A DNA stretch of 64,000 bases, taken from Cytobacillus firmus (GTDB taxonomy: Bacteria > Bacillota > Bacilli > Bacillales > Cytobacillaceae). Within the stretch, counting starts at the first letter, position 1; each line of letters opens with the position of its first letter. This document shows positions 35,426 to 45,594 of the stretch, piece after piece. The stretch spans positions 1 through 64,000 of the forward strand of contig NZ_JAMBOJ010000004.1 in NCBI RefSeq assembly GCF_023715565.1, read 5' to 3'. The notes beneath the pieces were generated by a model, which had not been told where the DNA came from, searched no databases, and was given only the letters and a program-made list of their open reading frames with translations. The translations under genes were made by a program, and so were the position numbers.

Positions 35426-36772
35426 ATGAAACATCGCTATTTACCGATGACAGAGTCTGACCAGAAAGCAATGCTTGAGAAAATCGGCGTCAGTTCTGTG
35501 GAAGAATTATTCAGTGATATTCCCGAGAGTGTAAGATTTAAGGGAGAATATGAAATCAAGCCGGCGAAATCAGAGACAGCCTTACTGAAAGAGCTTACTA
35601 AATTGGCTCAAAAAAATGCTGATCTTCGCACAAATACATCTTTCCTTGGTGCGGGAGTTTATGATCATTACATGCCGGTCATTGTTGATCATGTATTATC
35701 CCGTTCAGAGTTTTATACTGCCTATACTCCTTACCAGCCGGAAATTTCCCAGGGAGAGCTGCAGGCGATTTTTGAATTTCAGACTATGATCTGTGAATTA
35801 ACTGGAATGGATGTAGCCAACTCATCTATGTATGATGGCGGAACAGCTCTTGCTGAAGCAGCCATGCTAAGCGCTGGCAGCACCCGCCGTAAAAAAATAT
35901 TAATCTCAAGCGCAGTTCACCCTGAATCTAAGGAAGTAGTTAAAACATACGCCAACGGCCAGTATATTGAAGTGATTGAAATTCCTCATAAAGACGGCAC
36001 CACTGACCTTGAAGCACTAAATGAAATGATTGGCGATGATATCGCAGGTGTAATTGTACAGTACCCTAACTTTTTTGGCAGAGTAGAGCCATTAAAAGAG
36101 CTTGAGGAAATTATTCATGCCCACAAGTCTATGTTTGTTGTTTCAAGCAACCCGCTTGCACTTGGCGCGCTTACACCTCCAGGGAAATTCGGGGCAGACA
36201 TCGTAGCAGGAGATGCTCAGGTTTTCGGTATTCCTACTGCTTTTGGCGGCCCTCATTGCGGATATTTTGCTGTAACTTCCAAGCTGATGAGAAAAGTGCC
36301 GGGTCGTCTTGTCGGACAAACGGTAGACGATCAGGGCCGCCGCGGTTTCGTGCTTACCCTTCAGGCGCGTGAACAGCATATACGCCGTGATAAGGCAACG
36401 TCCAACATCTGTTCCAATCAGGCTCTCAACGCACTGGCGGCATCGGTAGCGATGACTGCTCTCGGTAAGAAGGGCGTAAAAGATATGGCTGCTGCCAATA
36501 TGCAAAAAGCCCATTATGCAAAACAGCAATTTAAGGCTGCCGGCTTTGAAGTTCCATTCGAAGGCCATTCATTTAATGAATTCGTCATCAAGCTTAATAA
36601 GCCTGTTAAGGAAGTTAATCAAAAGCTTCTTGAAAAGGACATTATTGGCGGTTACGATTTGGGCAGAGATTATGCTGACCTGAAGAATCATATGCTTGTT
36701 GCTGTAACGGAATTAAGAACGAAGGAAGAAATTGATGCATTCGTTAAAGAAATGGGGGATTATCATGCATAA
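35426..36772 (+). CDS. gcvPA: Glycine dehydrogenase (decarboxylating) subunit 1
   Basis: This is the N-terminal half of the split P protein, which pairs with GcvPB to decarboxylate glycine. Landmarks are the [10 protein letters not shown] start, [25 protein letters not shown] and the C-terminal [16 protein letters not shown]. The ATG at 35426 gives 448 residues, the length of the B. subtilis protein; an ATG three bases earlier is possible behind GGGGGGAG. It does not carry the PLP lysine. It overlaps gcvPB by eight bases. Confidence 0.94.
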   Translation: MKHRYLPMTESDQKAMLEKIGVSSVEELFSDIPESVRFKGEYEIKPAKSETALLKELTKLAQKNADLRTNTSFLGAGVYDHYMPVIVDHVLSRSEFYTAYTPYQPEISQGELQAIFEFQTMICELTGMDVANSSMYDGGTALAEAAMLSAGSTRRKKILISSAVHPESKEVVKTYANGQYIEVIEIPHKDGTTDLEALNEMIGDDIAGVIVQYPNFFGRVEPLKELEEIIHAHKSMFVVSSNPLALGALTPPGKFGADIVAGDAQVFGIPTAFGGPHCGYFAVTSKLMRKVPGRLVGQTVDDQGRRGFVLTLQAREQHIRRDKATSNICSNQALNALAASVAMTALGKKGVKDMAAANMQKAHYAKQQFKAAGFEVPFEGHSFNEFVIKLNKPVKEVNQKLLEKDIIGGYDLGRDYADLKNHMLVAVTELRTKEEIDAFVKEMGDYHA

Positions 36773-38225
36773 GGAAGATCAGCCACTCATCTTTGAATTA
36801 AGCACAGAAGGCCGTATCGGCTACAGCCTGCCGGAAATGGATATTCCGGAAATTGACCTGGGCGAGCTTCTTCCTGAAGGCTATCTGCGTGAAGAAGAGC
36901 CTGAGCTCCCGGAAGTGTCAGAACTTGATATCATGCGGCACTATACAGCACTTTCCAATCGAAATCATGGTGTTGATTCGGGATTTTATCCACTTGGATC
37001 ATGCACAATGAAATATAATCCTAAAATCAATGAGAATGTAGCACGCTTCAACGGTTTTGCCCACTTGCACCCGCTGCAGGATGAAAGCTCCGTTCAAGGT
37101 GCACTGGAACTGATGTATGATCTGCAGGAGCACCTGATTGAAATTACAGGAATGGATGAGGTTACACTTCAGCCGGCTGCAGGAGCACACGGAGAATGGA
37201 CCGGGTTAATGATGATCCGTGCTTATCATGAAGCGAATGGCGATAGCAAACGTACTAAAGTAGTCGTTCCTGACTCTGCCCACGGAACAAATCCGGCATC
37301 TGCCACAGTTGCAGGCTTTGAAACAGTAACAGTTAAATCGGATGAAAATGGACTGGTGGATTTAGAAGATCTGAGAAGAGTGGTTGGTGAGGATACTGCT
37401 GCTCTTATGCTGACTAACCCGAATACTTTAGGTTTGTTTGAAGAAAACATTCTTGAAATGGCAGAGATTGTTCACAGCGCCGGCGGAAAGCTTTACTATG
37501 ATGGAGCTAACCTGAATGCGGTACTTTCAAAGGCACGCCCTGGAGACATGGGATTTGATGTTGTTCACCTTAATCTTCATAAGACCTTTACAGGACCGCA
37601 TGGCGGCGGTGGACCGGGATCTGGCCCTGTCGGCGTAAAAGCGGATCTGATCCCATACCTTCCTAAGCCTGTATTGGTTAAAAATGGTGACCAGTATGGA
37701 TTTGATTATGACCGCCCGCAATCAATCGGCCGTGTGAAACCGTATTACGGAAACTTCGGCATCAATGTCAGGGCTTATACTTATATTCGTACTATGGGGC
37801 CGGATGGCCTGAAGGCTGTTACTGAAAATGCGGTACTAAACGCAAATTATATGATGAGAAGGCTCGAGCCATTCTTTGACCTGCCATTTGACAAACATTG
37901 CAAGCATGAATTCGTTTTAAGCGGCAAGCGCCAGAAGAAGCTTGGAGTGCGTACTTTGGATATTGCCAAGCGCCTTCTTGACTTTGGCTATCATCCGCCA
38001 ACCATCTACTTCCCGCTTAACGTGGAAGAGTGCATCATGATTGAACCGACGGAAACTGAATCCAAAGAAACGCTGGACGCTTTTGTCGACGCGATGATTC
38101 AAATTGCAAAAGAGGCTGAGGAAAACCCTGAAATTGTTCAGGAAGCACCTCATACAACAGTGATTGGCCGTCTGGATGAAACCATGGCTGCAAGAAAGCC
38201 GATTCTCCGTTACCAAAAACAATAA
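36765..38225 (+). CDS. gcvPB: Glycine dehydrogenase (decarboxylating) subunit 2
   Basis: This is the PLP-bearing half of the split P protein. The PLP lysine is in [20 protein letters not shown] near residue 270, with the cofactor-binding DGANLNA just before. The start ATG at 36765 lies inside the end of gcvPA behind GGGGGAT, and gives 486 residues. The two subunits form the active alpha2beta2 enzyme. A terminator follows the stop. Confidence 0.95.
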   Translation: MHKEDQPLIFELSTEGRIGYSLPEMDIPEIDLGELLPEGYLREEEPELPEVSELDIMRHYTALSNRNHGVDSGFYPLGSCTMKYNPKINENVARFNGFAHLHPLQDESSVQGALELMYDLQEHLIEITGMDEVTLQPAAGAHGEWTGLMMIRAYHEANGDSKRTKVVVPDSAHGTNPASATVAGFETVTVKSDENGLVDLEDLRRVVGEDTAALMLTNPNTLGLFEENILEMAEIVHSAGGKLYYDGANLNAVLSKARPGDMGFDVVHLNLHKTFTGPHGGGGPGSGPVGVKADLIPYLPKPVLVKNGDQYGFDYDRPQSIGRVKPYYGNFGINVRAYTYIRTMGPDGLKAVTENAVLNANYMMRRLEPFFDLPFDKHCKHEFVLSGKRQKKLGVRTLDIAKRLLDFGYHPPTIYFPLNVEECIMIEPTETESKETLDAFVDAMIQIAKEAEENPEIVQEAPHTTVIGRLDETMAARKPILRYQKQ

Positions 38226-38233
38226 TAAACAAG

Positions 38234-38261
38234 AGGCCCCGTCAAAATGACGGGGCCTTTT
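38234..38261. terminator. Terminator after gcvPB
   Basis: AGGCCCCGTC pairs with GACGGGGCCT across a five-base loop, followed by T. It separates convergent gcvPB and yqhL. Confidence 0.92.
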
Positions 38262-38273
38262 CTAATAACACTA

Positions 38274-38657
38274 TTATTTTTTCGCCTTCACTTTTCCGGA
38301 CCATTTTTTAAACCCGCCCTGCAGGTGTGAAAGGTCTTTGTAACCTTTACGGTGCAAAAACTGGGCAGCTCTCGCACTTCTCATGCCGCTCTGGCAATAT
38401 AAGTAGACTGGCTTGTCCGGACGCAATTCTTTCATGCGCATTTTCATTTGTGAAAGCGGTATATTGCGTGCACCTAAAATATGGCCGTTTTCAAATTCAT
38501 TTGGTTCACGAACATCGATTAATTGGGCTTTTCTATAGCCTTCTCTAAACTGGTCTTCAGTAAGCGTTTTAACAATTCGGCGCTGATAAAACCATGTTAT
38601 GACAGAATAGGTAATGATTGCACCCAAAATGATAAGAATGAAATAAAGTGTTTCCAA
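38274..38657 (-). CDS. yqhL: Membrane-anchored rhodanese-like protein YqhL
   Basis: A single N-terminal membrane helix (about residues 3-22) leads to a rhodanese domain (about 40-125). The domain has DVREPNEFENGHILGARNIP and the active loop YCQSGMRSARAAQ, whose Cys can carry a persulfide. The six-residue loop fits a sulfur transferase. The site GGAGAAAG precedes the ATG. It is next to gcv and lipM as in B. subtilis. Confidence 0.9.
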   Translation of the reverse strand: METLYFILIILGAIITYSVITWFYQRRIVKTLTEDQFREGYRKAQLIDVREPNEFENGHILGARNIPLSQMKMRMKELRPDKPVYLYCQSGMRSARAAQFLHRKGYKDLSHLQGGFKKWSGKVKAKK

Positions 38658-38839
38658 TATGTCTTTCTCCTTTCACGCATAGGTAAGCCACCTAATATTA
38701 TATAAGTCTTTCCTGATTGGAGTAAAGGAAATCACGTAAATTTGTTATGGAAATTCAACTTGCTTTAATTTTCATTGGAATTTTGTTAGACTAATAACCG
38801 CAAATGACCAGTTAAAGAAATTGAAAATGAGGGTTACAT

Positions 38840-39676
38840 ATGACTAGAGAAGTTTGGCGGTTTATCGATTCAGGAGAAGGTTCACCTTCTTTTAACATGG
38901 CTTTGGATGAAGCCTTGCTTGACTGGAACAGTGAGGGGAAAATGCCACCTGTAATCCGGTTTTATGGCTGGAATCCCGCAACTCTTTCAATTGGATACTT
39001 CCAAAAGGTTGAAAAAGAAATAGATATGGAAGCAGTAAAGCAGCATGGTCTGGGATTCGTCCGCAGACCAACAGGCGGAAGAGGGGTACTGCACGAACAT
39101 GAACTCACTTACAGTGTTATCGTTCCTGAAGTCCACCCGGAAATGCCGAGTACAGTAACTGAAGCATACAGAGTTATTTCTGAAGGAATTCTAAAAGGTT
39201 TTCACGCTCTGGGAATGGAAGCTTATTTTGCCGTACCAAAGACGCCTGAAGAAAGAGACTCTCTAAAGAATCCAAGATCTGCTGTTTGTTTTGATGCTCC
39301 AAGCTGGTATGAACTTGTTGTAGAAGGACGTAAAGTAGCAGGGAGTGCACAAACTAGACAAAAAGGTGTAATCCTTCAGCATGGCTCTATTTTGCTTGAT
39401 TTGGATGAAGACAAGCTGTTCAGCTTGTTCAAATATCCTAATGACCGGGTAAAAGAGAGAATGCAAAAGGCTTTTAAAAATAAAGCTGTTGCCATAAATG
39501 AGCTGACAGCAGAAAATATTACTCTTGAACAGGCTAAGGCAGCTTTCAAGAAGGGGTTTGAGGAAGGCCTAGGCATTGTACTGGAACCTTACGAGCTTTC
39601 AGATGAAGAGATGGCATATGTACAAAAGATTGCAAAAGAACGATATGAAAGTGATGACTGGAACTACAAGAGATAA
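38840..39676 (+). CDS. lipM: Octanoyltransferase LipM
   Basis: LipM moves octanoate from acyl carrier protein to GcvH, the first step of lipoate assembly in Bacillus. The biotin/lipoate ligase-like motif is [18 protein letters not shown] near 74-91. The acyl-accepting Cys is C150 in [12 protein letters not shown], exactly where B. subtilis has it. The length of 278 is identical. It lies just past the glycine cleavage operon, whose GcvH is its substrate. The start has a modest GAGGGTTAC site. Confidence 0.95.
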   Translation: MTREVWRFIDSGEGSPSFNMALDEALLDWNSEGKMPPVIRFYGWNPATLSIGYFQKVEKEIDMEAVKQHGLGFVRRPTGGRGVLHEHELTYSVIVPEVHPEMPSTVTEAYRVISEGILKGFHALGMEAYFAVPKTPEERDSLKNPRSAVCFDAPSWYELVVEGRKVAGSAQTRQKGVILQHGSILLDLDEDKLFSLFKYPNDRVKERMQKAFKNKAVAINELTAENITLEQAKAAFKKGFEEGLGIVLEPYELSDEEMAYVQKIAKERYESDDWNYKR

Positions 39677-39695
39677 AAGCGGCTAAGTCGCTTTT
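39676..39695 (+). terminator. Terminator after lipM
   Basis: AAAGCG pairs with CGCTTT with a T-rich tail, starting on the stop codon. The stem is short but the tail is long. Confidence 0.65.
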
Positions 39696-40025
39696 TCTCT
39701 TTTTTTAATGAATAGTTTTCCTATTATTGCTTCGGAAAAGTGCAAGCTTCAAAATATGTTAAAATTTATCGTTAAATGTCAGAAATCAGCTATTAACTCT
39801 GTTTTTCTTTAAATTTTAGTATATTTTAAGTTTGACAAAATCAGATTCAGTTGAATCAGACACAATATGTAGTGGTGTCGAAAATATTTAGGACACTATA
39901 TATTGATTTTGGGGTTTGAGTTATGGTAACTTTAGGGTACTCTTTTAAAACAGATAGATTTACTCTATCTGACAGAATACTTACACACATTAATTAGATA
40001 ATTGAATTTAGAAGGAGTTGTAACA
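39696..40025. other. Long intergenic leader before nrdJ
   Basis: This 330-base AT-rich gap contains a TTGACA at 39832, the two NrdR-type boxes listed separately, and a small inverted repeat AGATAGATTTACTCTATCT near 39951-39970. I looked for a cobalamin riboswitch because the enzyme needs B12 and saw no B12-box-like sequence. No gene with a ribosome site is visible. Confidence 0.5.
39860..39908 (+). promoter_or_regulatory. Tandem NrdR boxes before nrdJ
   Basis: ACACAATATGTAGTGG (39860-39875) and ACACTATATATTGATT (39893-39908) match the NrdR consensus acaCwAtATaTwGtgt. Their starts are 33 bases apart, about three helical turns, which is the usual tandem arrangement. NrdR is the ATP/dATP-sensing repressor of ribonucleotide reductase genes, so nrdJ should be repressed when dNTPs are ample. 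Confidence 0.82.
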
Positions 40026-42587
40026 ATGTCTGTTGCTCTAGGACAAAAAATGAAATTGAACATTGAACGTTTAAATAAGGACATCCGTCTCTTTCCTCAG
40101 GTTCACCCTGTAACCTCAGATATGAAAATGACCCACAAAGGTGTTTCCCGTTTGGTTATGCTAGATCGCTATACCTTCAAAGACACCGAGAAAGTGACAT
40201 TAACAAACGGTGACTTCGTTGTTCTTACCATAAAGGAAGATCCGAAATTTCCTGCACGGGGCTTAGGTTACATCCTCGAAATTGACTGGGAAAACAAGAA
40301 AGCCAAGGTTTTAGTAGAGGAAGATTACAGAGGGGTGCTGGATGATCCGGAAGAATCGAGAACAGGCATTATTACAAAGCCTCTTGATGTAATCGAGAAG
40401 CCTTTGGAAATTTACTATGAGCAAATTGCCAAGCGTAACGCAACAGGCCTTGCATCGGTTGAGAATACTGAAGAAAAGAAAAAAGAATGGTTTGAGAAGT
40501 TCTATCAGGAATTGAAAAACCTGAATTTCATTCCGGCTGGCCGGGTGCTGTATGGAGCGGGTGCTGACACAGATGTTACGTATTTCAACTGCTATGTAAT
40601 GCCTTTCGTGCAGGATTCCCGTGAAGGGATTTCAGAGCATCGCAAGCAGGTAATGGAAATTATGAGCCGCGGAGGCGGAGTAGGGACAAACGGTTCAACT
40701 CTGAGACCGCGCAATACACTGGCCAAAGGTGTAAACGGAAAATCTTCCGGTTCGGTTTCCTGGCTCGATGATATTGCGAAGCTTACACACCTGGTGGAGC
40801 AGGGTGGATCACGCAGAGGTGCTCAGATGATTATGCTATCCGATTGGCATCCGGACATTATCGAATTTATCATCTCGAAAATGCAAAACCCGAGAATTTT
40901 ACGTTTCCTTTTAGAAAATACAAATGATGAAACGATAAAAAAATATGCTAAAGAAAAACTAAAATTTACTCCATTTAATGAACAGGAACTTGCCATGTAC
41001 CAGGGCATTATTAATTATAAAAGTATTCCAGGGTATGGCGGCTTCAGCGAAAATATTATAAAAGATGCTGAGGAGAAACTGGCTGCTGGCGGTACTTATA
41101 GTGTTCATAACTCTGAGTTCCTTACAGGAGCAAACATTTCAGTCTGCCTTACGAAAGAATTTATGGATGCGGTTGAAAATGATGCAGAATATGAGCTACG
41201 TTTCCCGGATGTTGAATCCTATGATGCCGAAACGATGAAAATATACAACGAAGAATGGCACAAAGTCGGTGATGTCAGAGAGTGGGCAAAGCTAGGTTAT
41301 AAAGTCCGCGTTCACCGTAAAATTAAGGCGAAAGAGCTTTGGAACCTGATTAACATCTGTGCAACATACTCAGCTGAACCTGGCATCTTCTTTATCGATA
41401 ATGCAAACGACATGACGAATGCACAGGCTTACGGACAAAAGGTTGTAGCTACAAATCCTTGTGGCGAGCAGCCTCTGGCGCCAAATTCTGTATGTAACCT
41501 TGCAGCTGTAAATCTGGCAGAAATGGCAGATAAAGAAAATAAAACTGTTAATTTTGAAAAGCTGAAGCGTACGGTTGAAGTAGGTGTACGTATGCAGGAC
41601 AATGTAATAGATGCTACACCATACTTCCTTGAAGAGAACAAAAAGCAGGCACTAGGCGAGCGGCGAGTTGGGCTTGGCGTTATGGGACTTCATGATCTGC
41701 TTATCTATTGTGAAACAGAATATGGATCTGAAGAAGGCAACGTGCTGATTGATAAAGTCTTTGAGACTATTGCTACATCAGCATATAAAGCTTCTGTTAA
41801 GCTTGCGGAGGAAAAAGGAAGCTTCCCGTTCTTAACAGGTGACAATCCTGAAGAAACCAATCGTCTGCGAAAAGCTTTTACCGAAACAGGCTTCATGCAG
41901 AAAATGCCGGAGGATATCCGTGCTTCTATTTTAGAAAGCGGAATCCGCAATTCACATCTACTAACCGTTGCTCCTACGGGATCCACAGGGACCATGGTTG
42001 GAGTTTCTACAGGCCTTGAACCATATTTCTCCTTCTCATACTTCAGAAGCGGCCGCTTAGGCAAGTTCATTGAAGTGAAGGCAGATATTGTTCAGGAATA
42101 TTTAGACCGCAATCCGGATGCAAATCCTGAAAATCTGCCTGAATGGTTTATCGCAGCGATGGATCTTGCTCCGGAAGCGCACGCAGATGTTCAATGCGTG
42201 ATTCAGCGCTGGATCGACAGCTCGATCAGTAAAACTGTCAACGCACCGAAAGGTTATAGTGTTGAGCAGGTTGAGAAGGTGTATGAACGCTTATACCGCG
42301 GCGGTGCAAAGGGCGGAACAGTATATGTGGACGGATCACGCGATTCTCAAGTATTGACGCTGAAAGCTGAAGAGAACAGCTTTGATGGTAATGACACAGT
42401 CAAAAAAGAAAAGTCAAAGCAGCATGTTGTGTTGGTTGATACAATCAGTGACCTGCGTTCCACTGATGTAACAATCGGTTCAGAAGTAGGCAATACATGC
42501 CCGGTATGCCGCAAAGGAAAAATCAAAGAAATCGGCGGCTGCAATACTTGCACAAACTGCAATGCCCAGCTGAAATGCGGTTTATAA
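40026..42587 (+). CDS. nrdJ: Adenosylcobalamin-dependent (class II) ribonucleotide reductase
   Basis: NrdJ reduces ribonucleotides to deoxyribonucleotides using a radical made from coenzyme B12, independent of oxygen. The catalytic set is visible: C189 in FNCYVMP, C479 and E481 in NPCGEQPL, and C490 in NSVCNLA. The PTGSTGTMVGVSTGLEP segment is near 650. The last 35 residues hold CPVCRKGK and CNTCTNCNAQLKCGL, a zinc site followed by the redox-active Cys tail. The ATG at 40026 follows GAAGGAG. B. subtilis lacks this gene, so it is accessory here and implies B12 uptake or synthesis elsewhere. Confidence 0.94.
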   Translation: MSVALGQKMKLNIERLNKDIRLFPQVHPVTSDMKMTHKGVSRLVMLDRYTFKDTEKVTLTNGDFVVLTIKEDPKFPARGLGYILEIDWENKKAKVLVEEDYRGVLDDPEESRTGIITKPLDVIEKPLEIYYEQIAKRNATGLASVENTEEKKKEWFEKFYQELKNLNFIPAGRVLYGAGADTDVTYFNCYVMPFVQDSREGISEHRKQVMEIMSRGGGVGTNGSTLRPRNTLAKGVNGKSSGSVSWLDDIAKLTHLVEQGGSRRGAQMIMLSDWHPDIIEFIISKMQNPRILRFLLENTNDETIKKYAKEKLKFTPFNEQELAMYQGIINYKSIPGYGGFSENIIKDAEEKLAAGGTYSVHNSEFLTGANISVCLTKEFMDAVENDAEYELRFPDVESYDAETMKIYNEEWHKVGDVREWAKLGYKVRVHRKIKAKELWNLINICATYSAEPGIFFIDNANDMTNAQAYGQKVVATNPCGEQPLAPNSVCNLAAVNLAEMADKENKTVNFEKLKRTVEVGVRMQDNVIDATPYFLEENKKQALGERRVGLGVMGLHDLLIYCETEYGSEEGNVLIDKVFETIATSAYKASVKLAEEKGSFPFLTGDNPEETNRLRKAFTETGFMQKMPEDIRASILESGIRNSHLLTVAPTGSTGTMVGVSTGLEPYFSFSYFRSGRLGKFIEVKADIVQEYLDRNPDANPENLPEWFIAAMDLAPEAHADVQCVIQRWIDSSISKTVNAPKGYSVEQVEKVYERLYRGGAKGGTVYVDGSRDSQVLTLKAEENSFDGNDTVKKEKSKQHVVLVDTISDLRSTDVTIGSEVGNTCPVCRKGKIKEIGGCNTCTNCNAQLKCGL

Positions 42588-42608
42588 AAATAAATTAACT
42601 GAGTGAGA

Positions 42609-42641
42609 GAAGATGGAAATAATTGTTCCATCTTCTTTTTT
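42609..42641 (+). terminator. Terminator after nrdJ
   Basis: AGAAGATGGAA pairs with TTCCATCTTCT, followed by seven T. Confidence 0.9.
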
Positions 42642-42732
42642 TGCTGTTTGATTATTTGGCTCATACTACAGTCATAGGGTTCAGTCGAGATTATATAATG
42701 GCAGGACAAATTGACAAGGAGAGGTTAATCAA

Positions 42733-43758
42733 ATGAAGCCGTTTATCCCGCAGTTAGTTTATATAGAGCCTCAAGCTCTTGAGTATCCATTAGGAAGAGA
42801 ACTAAAGGAAAAATTCGAGAAAATGAATATAGAGATCAGGGAAACAACTTCACATAATCAGGTGAGGAATATTCCTGGCGATAATGAATTGCAGAAATAC
42901 CGCAATGCGAAATCCACTTTAGTGGTAGGGATCAGACGGACTCTGAAATTCGATACATCCAAGCCTTCTGCAGAATACGCCATCCCCCTTGCTACCGGCT
43001 GCATGGGTCATTGTCATTATTGCTATTTACAAACCACCCTTGGCAGCAAGCCGTATATCAGGACGTATGTAAACCTTGATGAAATCTTTGATCAGGCCTC
43101 TAAATATATGGAAGAGCGCAGCCCAGAGCTGACACGCTTTGAGGCCGCTTGTACTTCCGATATAGTAGGGATTGACCACCTGACCAATTCACTGAAGAAA
43201 ACGATTGAATTTATCGGACATACTGAATACGGTCAGCTGCGGTTTGTCACCAAGTACCATCATGTCGATCATTTGCTGGATGCGAAACATAATGGCAAAA
43301 CCCGGTTCCGATTTAGTGTCAATTCCCGCTATGTAATAAAAAACTTTGAGCCGGGTACTTCCTCTTTTGATGACCGGCTTGAAGCTGCCCGAAAAGTAGC
43401 TAATGCGGGCTATCCGCTTGGTTTTATAGTAGCACCCATTTATATGCACGATGATTGGCGTGAAGGCTATCATGAATTGTTTCAAAGGTTAAGCAGTTCA
43501 CTCGATGGAATCAATCTGAATGGCTTAACTTTTGAATTAATCCAGCATAGATTTACGAAACCGGCAAAAAAAGTAATTGAAAAACGCTACCCAAAAACAA
43601 AGCTTGAAATGGATGAAGAGAAGAGGAAATATAAATGGGGAAGATATGGTATAGGCAAGTATGTTTACCCTACAGATGAAGCAAAGGAACTGGAACATAC
43701 AATCAGGGAGTATATTCATTCCTATTTTCCAGAGGCGGAAGTGCAATATTTTACTTAA
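42733..43758 (+). CDS. splB: Spore photoproduct lyase
   Basis: This radical SAM enzyme reverses the spore photoproduct, a UV-induced thymine dimer, during germination. The [4Fe-4S] Cys triad is C90-x3-C94-x2-C97 (GCMGHCHYCYLQ). The catalytic Cys is C140 in FEAACTSDIVG. The length of 341 matches B. subtilis SplB (342). There is no splA upstream. A CATACTA at 42662-42668 looks like a sigma-G -10 element, but I found no good -35, so forespore control is only likely. In B. subtilis the gene lies elsewhere. Confidence 0.95.
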   Translation: MKPFIPQLVYIEPQALEYPLGRELKEKFEKMNIEIRETTSHNQVRNIPGDNELQKYRNAKSTLVVGIRRTLKFDTSKPSAEYAIPLATGCMGHCHYCYLQTTLGSKPYIRTYVNLDEIFDQASKYMEERSPELTRFEAACTSDIVGIDHLTNSLKKTIEFIGHTEYGQLRFVTKYHHVDHLLDAKHNGKTRFRFSVNSRYVIKNFEPGTSSFDDRLEAARKVANAGYPLGFIVAPIYMHDDWREGYHELFQRLSSSLDGINLNGLTFELIQHRFTKPAKKVIEKRYPKTKLEMDEEKRKYKWGRYGIGKYVYPTDEAKELEHTIREYIHSYFPEAEVQYFT

Positions 43759-43863
43759 TTCAGAAATTTTGCTTGTCCGACGTACTAATTTAAAAAGCTC
43801 CTGATTAAAGATGTATAAGTAAAGGTTCTTCTATGAGCAAGTACATCGACAGGAGTGGCTTAC

Positions 43864-44748
43864 ATGTATATAGATGGTGTTTTTTCAGGGGGAGGCATCA
43901 AAGGATTTGCCCTAATCGGCGCATATGAGGCAGTTCATAAAAGGGGATTTCGCTTCAAACGGGTTGCTGGTACTAGTGCAGGGTCAATTGTGGCTGCGTT
44001 AATAGCTGCTAATTATACAAGTGAGGAAATATATCGGCTCGTCGATGAATTTGAAGTCAAAAAGCTTCTTGATGAAAGAAAAACATTTATCCCCTTTGCA
44101 GTCGGAAAATGGCTTAATCTATATTGGCATCTGGGATTATATAAAGGATCTGAGCTGGAAAGCTGGATGACTGAGAAATTAGGCGACAGGGGGATCAGAA
44201 CATTTTCAGATCTGCCTCCTCAATCGCTCAGAGTCATAGCGTCAGATCTGACAAATGGAAGACTGGTTGTACTGCCGGATGATCTTGTGGATTATGGCAT
44301 TGATCCAAATTCATTTCCGGTAGCAAAAGCAATCAGGATGAGCTGCAGCCTCCCCTATTTTTTTGAGCCGGTCAAGCTGAATAGCTACAGCAGTACAAGT
44401 GTCATCGTGGATGGCGGAGTACTAAGTAATTTCCCAATGTGGCTTTTTGATAAGGAAAACGTAAAAAAAACCAGGCCTGTGCTCGGGATAAAGTTAAGTC
44501 ATAACTTAAGCGAACGGCCCCCGAACCAAATCGATAACGCCATACAAATGTATGCGGCGCTTTTTGAAACGATGAAGGATGCGCATGATGCAAGATACAT
44601 CTCGAGAAAACATGCACAAAATATAATTTTCATTCCGACCGACGGTGTACTGACTGCGGAATTTAATATAACCGAGCAGAAGAAAAAAGATCTTCTGGAG
44701 CATGGCAGGCAATGTGCTGAAAAGTTTTTTTCATCATGGAGTTACTAA
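43864..44748 (+). CDS. yqhO: Patatin-like phospholipase family protein
   Basis: A lipid acyl hydrolase of the patatin family, 294 residues. The oxyanion loop is SGGGIKG near residue 9, the nucleophile Ser is in GTSAGS near 42, and the partner Asp is in the DGGVLSNFP motif near 183, forming the Ser-Asp dyad. ATG 43864 follows AGGAG by eight bases. A GTG nine bases earlier sits inside the ribosome site and is unlikely. Position before yqhP matches B. subtilis yqhO. The lipid substrate is unknown. Confidence 0.9.
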   Translation: MYIDGVFSGGGIKGFALIGAYEAVHKRGFRFKRVAGTSAGSIVAALIAANYTSEEIYRLVDEFEVKKLLDERKTFIPFAVGKWLNLYWHLGLYKGSELESWMTEKLGDRGIRTFSDLPPQSLRVIASDLTNGRLVVLPDDLVDYGIDPNSFPVAKAIRMSCSLPYFFEPVKLNSYSSTSVIVDGGVLSNFPMWLFDKENVKKTRPVLGIKLSHNLSERPPNQIDNAIQMYAALFETMKDAHDARYISRKHAQNIIFIPTDGVLTAEFNITEQKKKDLLEHGRQCAEKFFSSWSY

Positions 44749-44762
44749 TTAGAAAACTCAAC

Positions 44763-44802
44763 AAAAAAATCGAGCCCGGATTAAAGGGAGGCTCGATTTT
44801 TC
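44763..44802. terminator. Bidirectional terminator between yqhO and yqhP
   Basis: AAAAATCGAGCC pairs with GGCTCGATTTTT. It overlaps the yqhP stop codon and serves convergent genes. Confidence 0.88.
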
Positions 44803-45167
44803 TTTTTACCTTTTTTGCCTTCTATTACTGTCAAATGTGGATAAGACTTTTTCTTGGACTTTTTTATAGAAGTAATGGAACCGACAGATCCTTTTCTTCC
44901 ATTAGCAGTGCCAGATTCTTTATTATTAAAGCGTCTTTTTGATTTTTTGGCTGCCTTTATAAAAGCTCGCTGCTCTCGCTTTGAGGGATTAGATCTGTTA
45001 AAGCGCTGAAAAAGAAAGTATACAACAGCTCCAATGATGACAATGACAGCTATTCTCTGCAAAAAACCGGCAGGGTTTGAGATCAGACTGACGGCAACTC
45101 CGATAACAGCCAGAATTATAAGACCGGAGACAATATAAAATGTAAATGGTTTTTTCAAGAAAGCCAC
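44781..45167 (-). CDS. yqhP: SA1362-family small membrane protein YqhP
   Basis: A 128-residue protein with two N-terminal membrane helices (about 10-30 and 36-53) and a very basic tail rich in Lys and Arg. This matches the YqhP/SA1362 family of unknown function. The reverse-strand ribosome site GGAGGTGGC is strong. In B. subtilis yqhQ follows next on the map, but it is absent here. Confidence 0.8.
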   Translation of the reverse strand: MAFLKKPFTFYIVSGLIILAVIGVAVSLISNPAGFLQRIAVIVIIGAVVYFLFQRFNRSNPSKREQRAFIKAAKKSKRRFNNKESGTANGRKGSVGSITSIKKSKKKSYPHLTVIEGKKGKKKNRASL

Positions 45168-45594
45168 CTCCCTAAAAGCATGATGAGCAATTTTATAAGC
45201 TTTTAAACTCTATAAGCAAAAGTTTATTGAAATAATTATGAAAGCTGTCTTTATTTTTTTATTTTCCTATTTCTTTACAATTTAAACAGTAGATCATTAA
45301 CTTTCAATAAGTTATGGTAGTGTTTTCCAGATAATCATAAAATTGCTTATACTTAAATTTATGCTGTGCACCCCAGTCCCGGAACTCGCATAACCGGAAA
45401 AGCACAAAATTAAAGAGCTTCATCCTTAATTATTTTATTCGACTTAAAATCTTATAAAACCTCTATATAACACGAAAATATATAAAAAATCTGAACAGTT
45501 TTTGCTGCAGAAATTAATCCGGACGCTTTTATTTAAAATAGGATGCAATGGAATAATTGTGTGTGGACATAATAGGAAAAGGAGGTGGCGCAAA
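45168..45594. other. Intergenic region lacking yqhQ, with a structured segment
   Basis: The 427-base AT-rich gap sits where B. subtilis carries yqhQ. No YqhQ-like frame or clear remnant is visible. A possible structured RNA lies at 45365-45406: TGTGC pairs with GCACA, enclosing two CCGG sites that can pair with each other. AATTAA/TTAATT (45407-45432) forms a second stem. I do not recognise the structure. Confidence 0.45.

Noticed and set aside
39696-40025. Cobalamin riboswitch before nrdJ
   Set aside because: I searched for a B12-box and the usual adenosine-rich core and saw neither; NrdR boxes explain control better.
42637-42668. Complete sigma-G promoter before splB
   Set aside because: CATACTA fits the -10 well, but no -35 element is present at 17-18 bases, so I mention it only in the gene entry.
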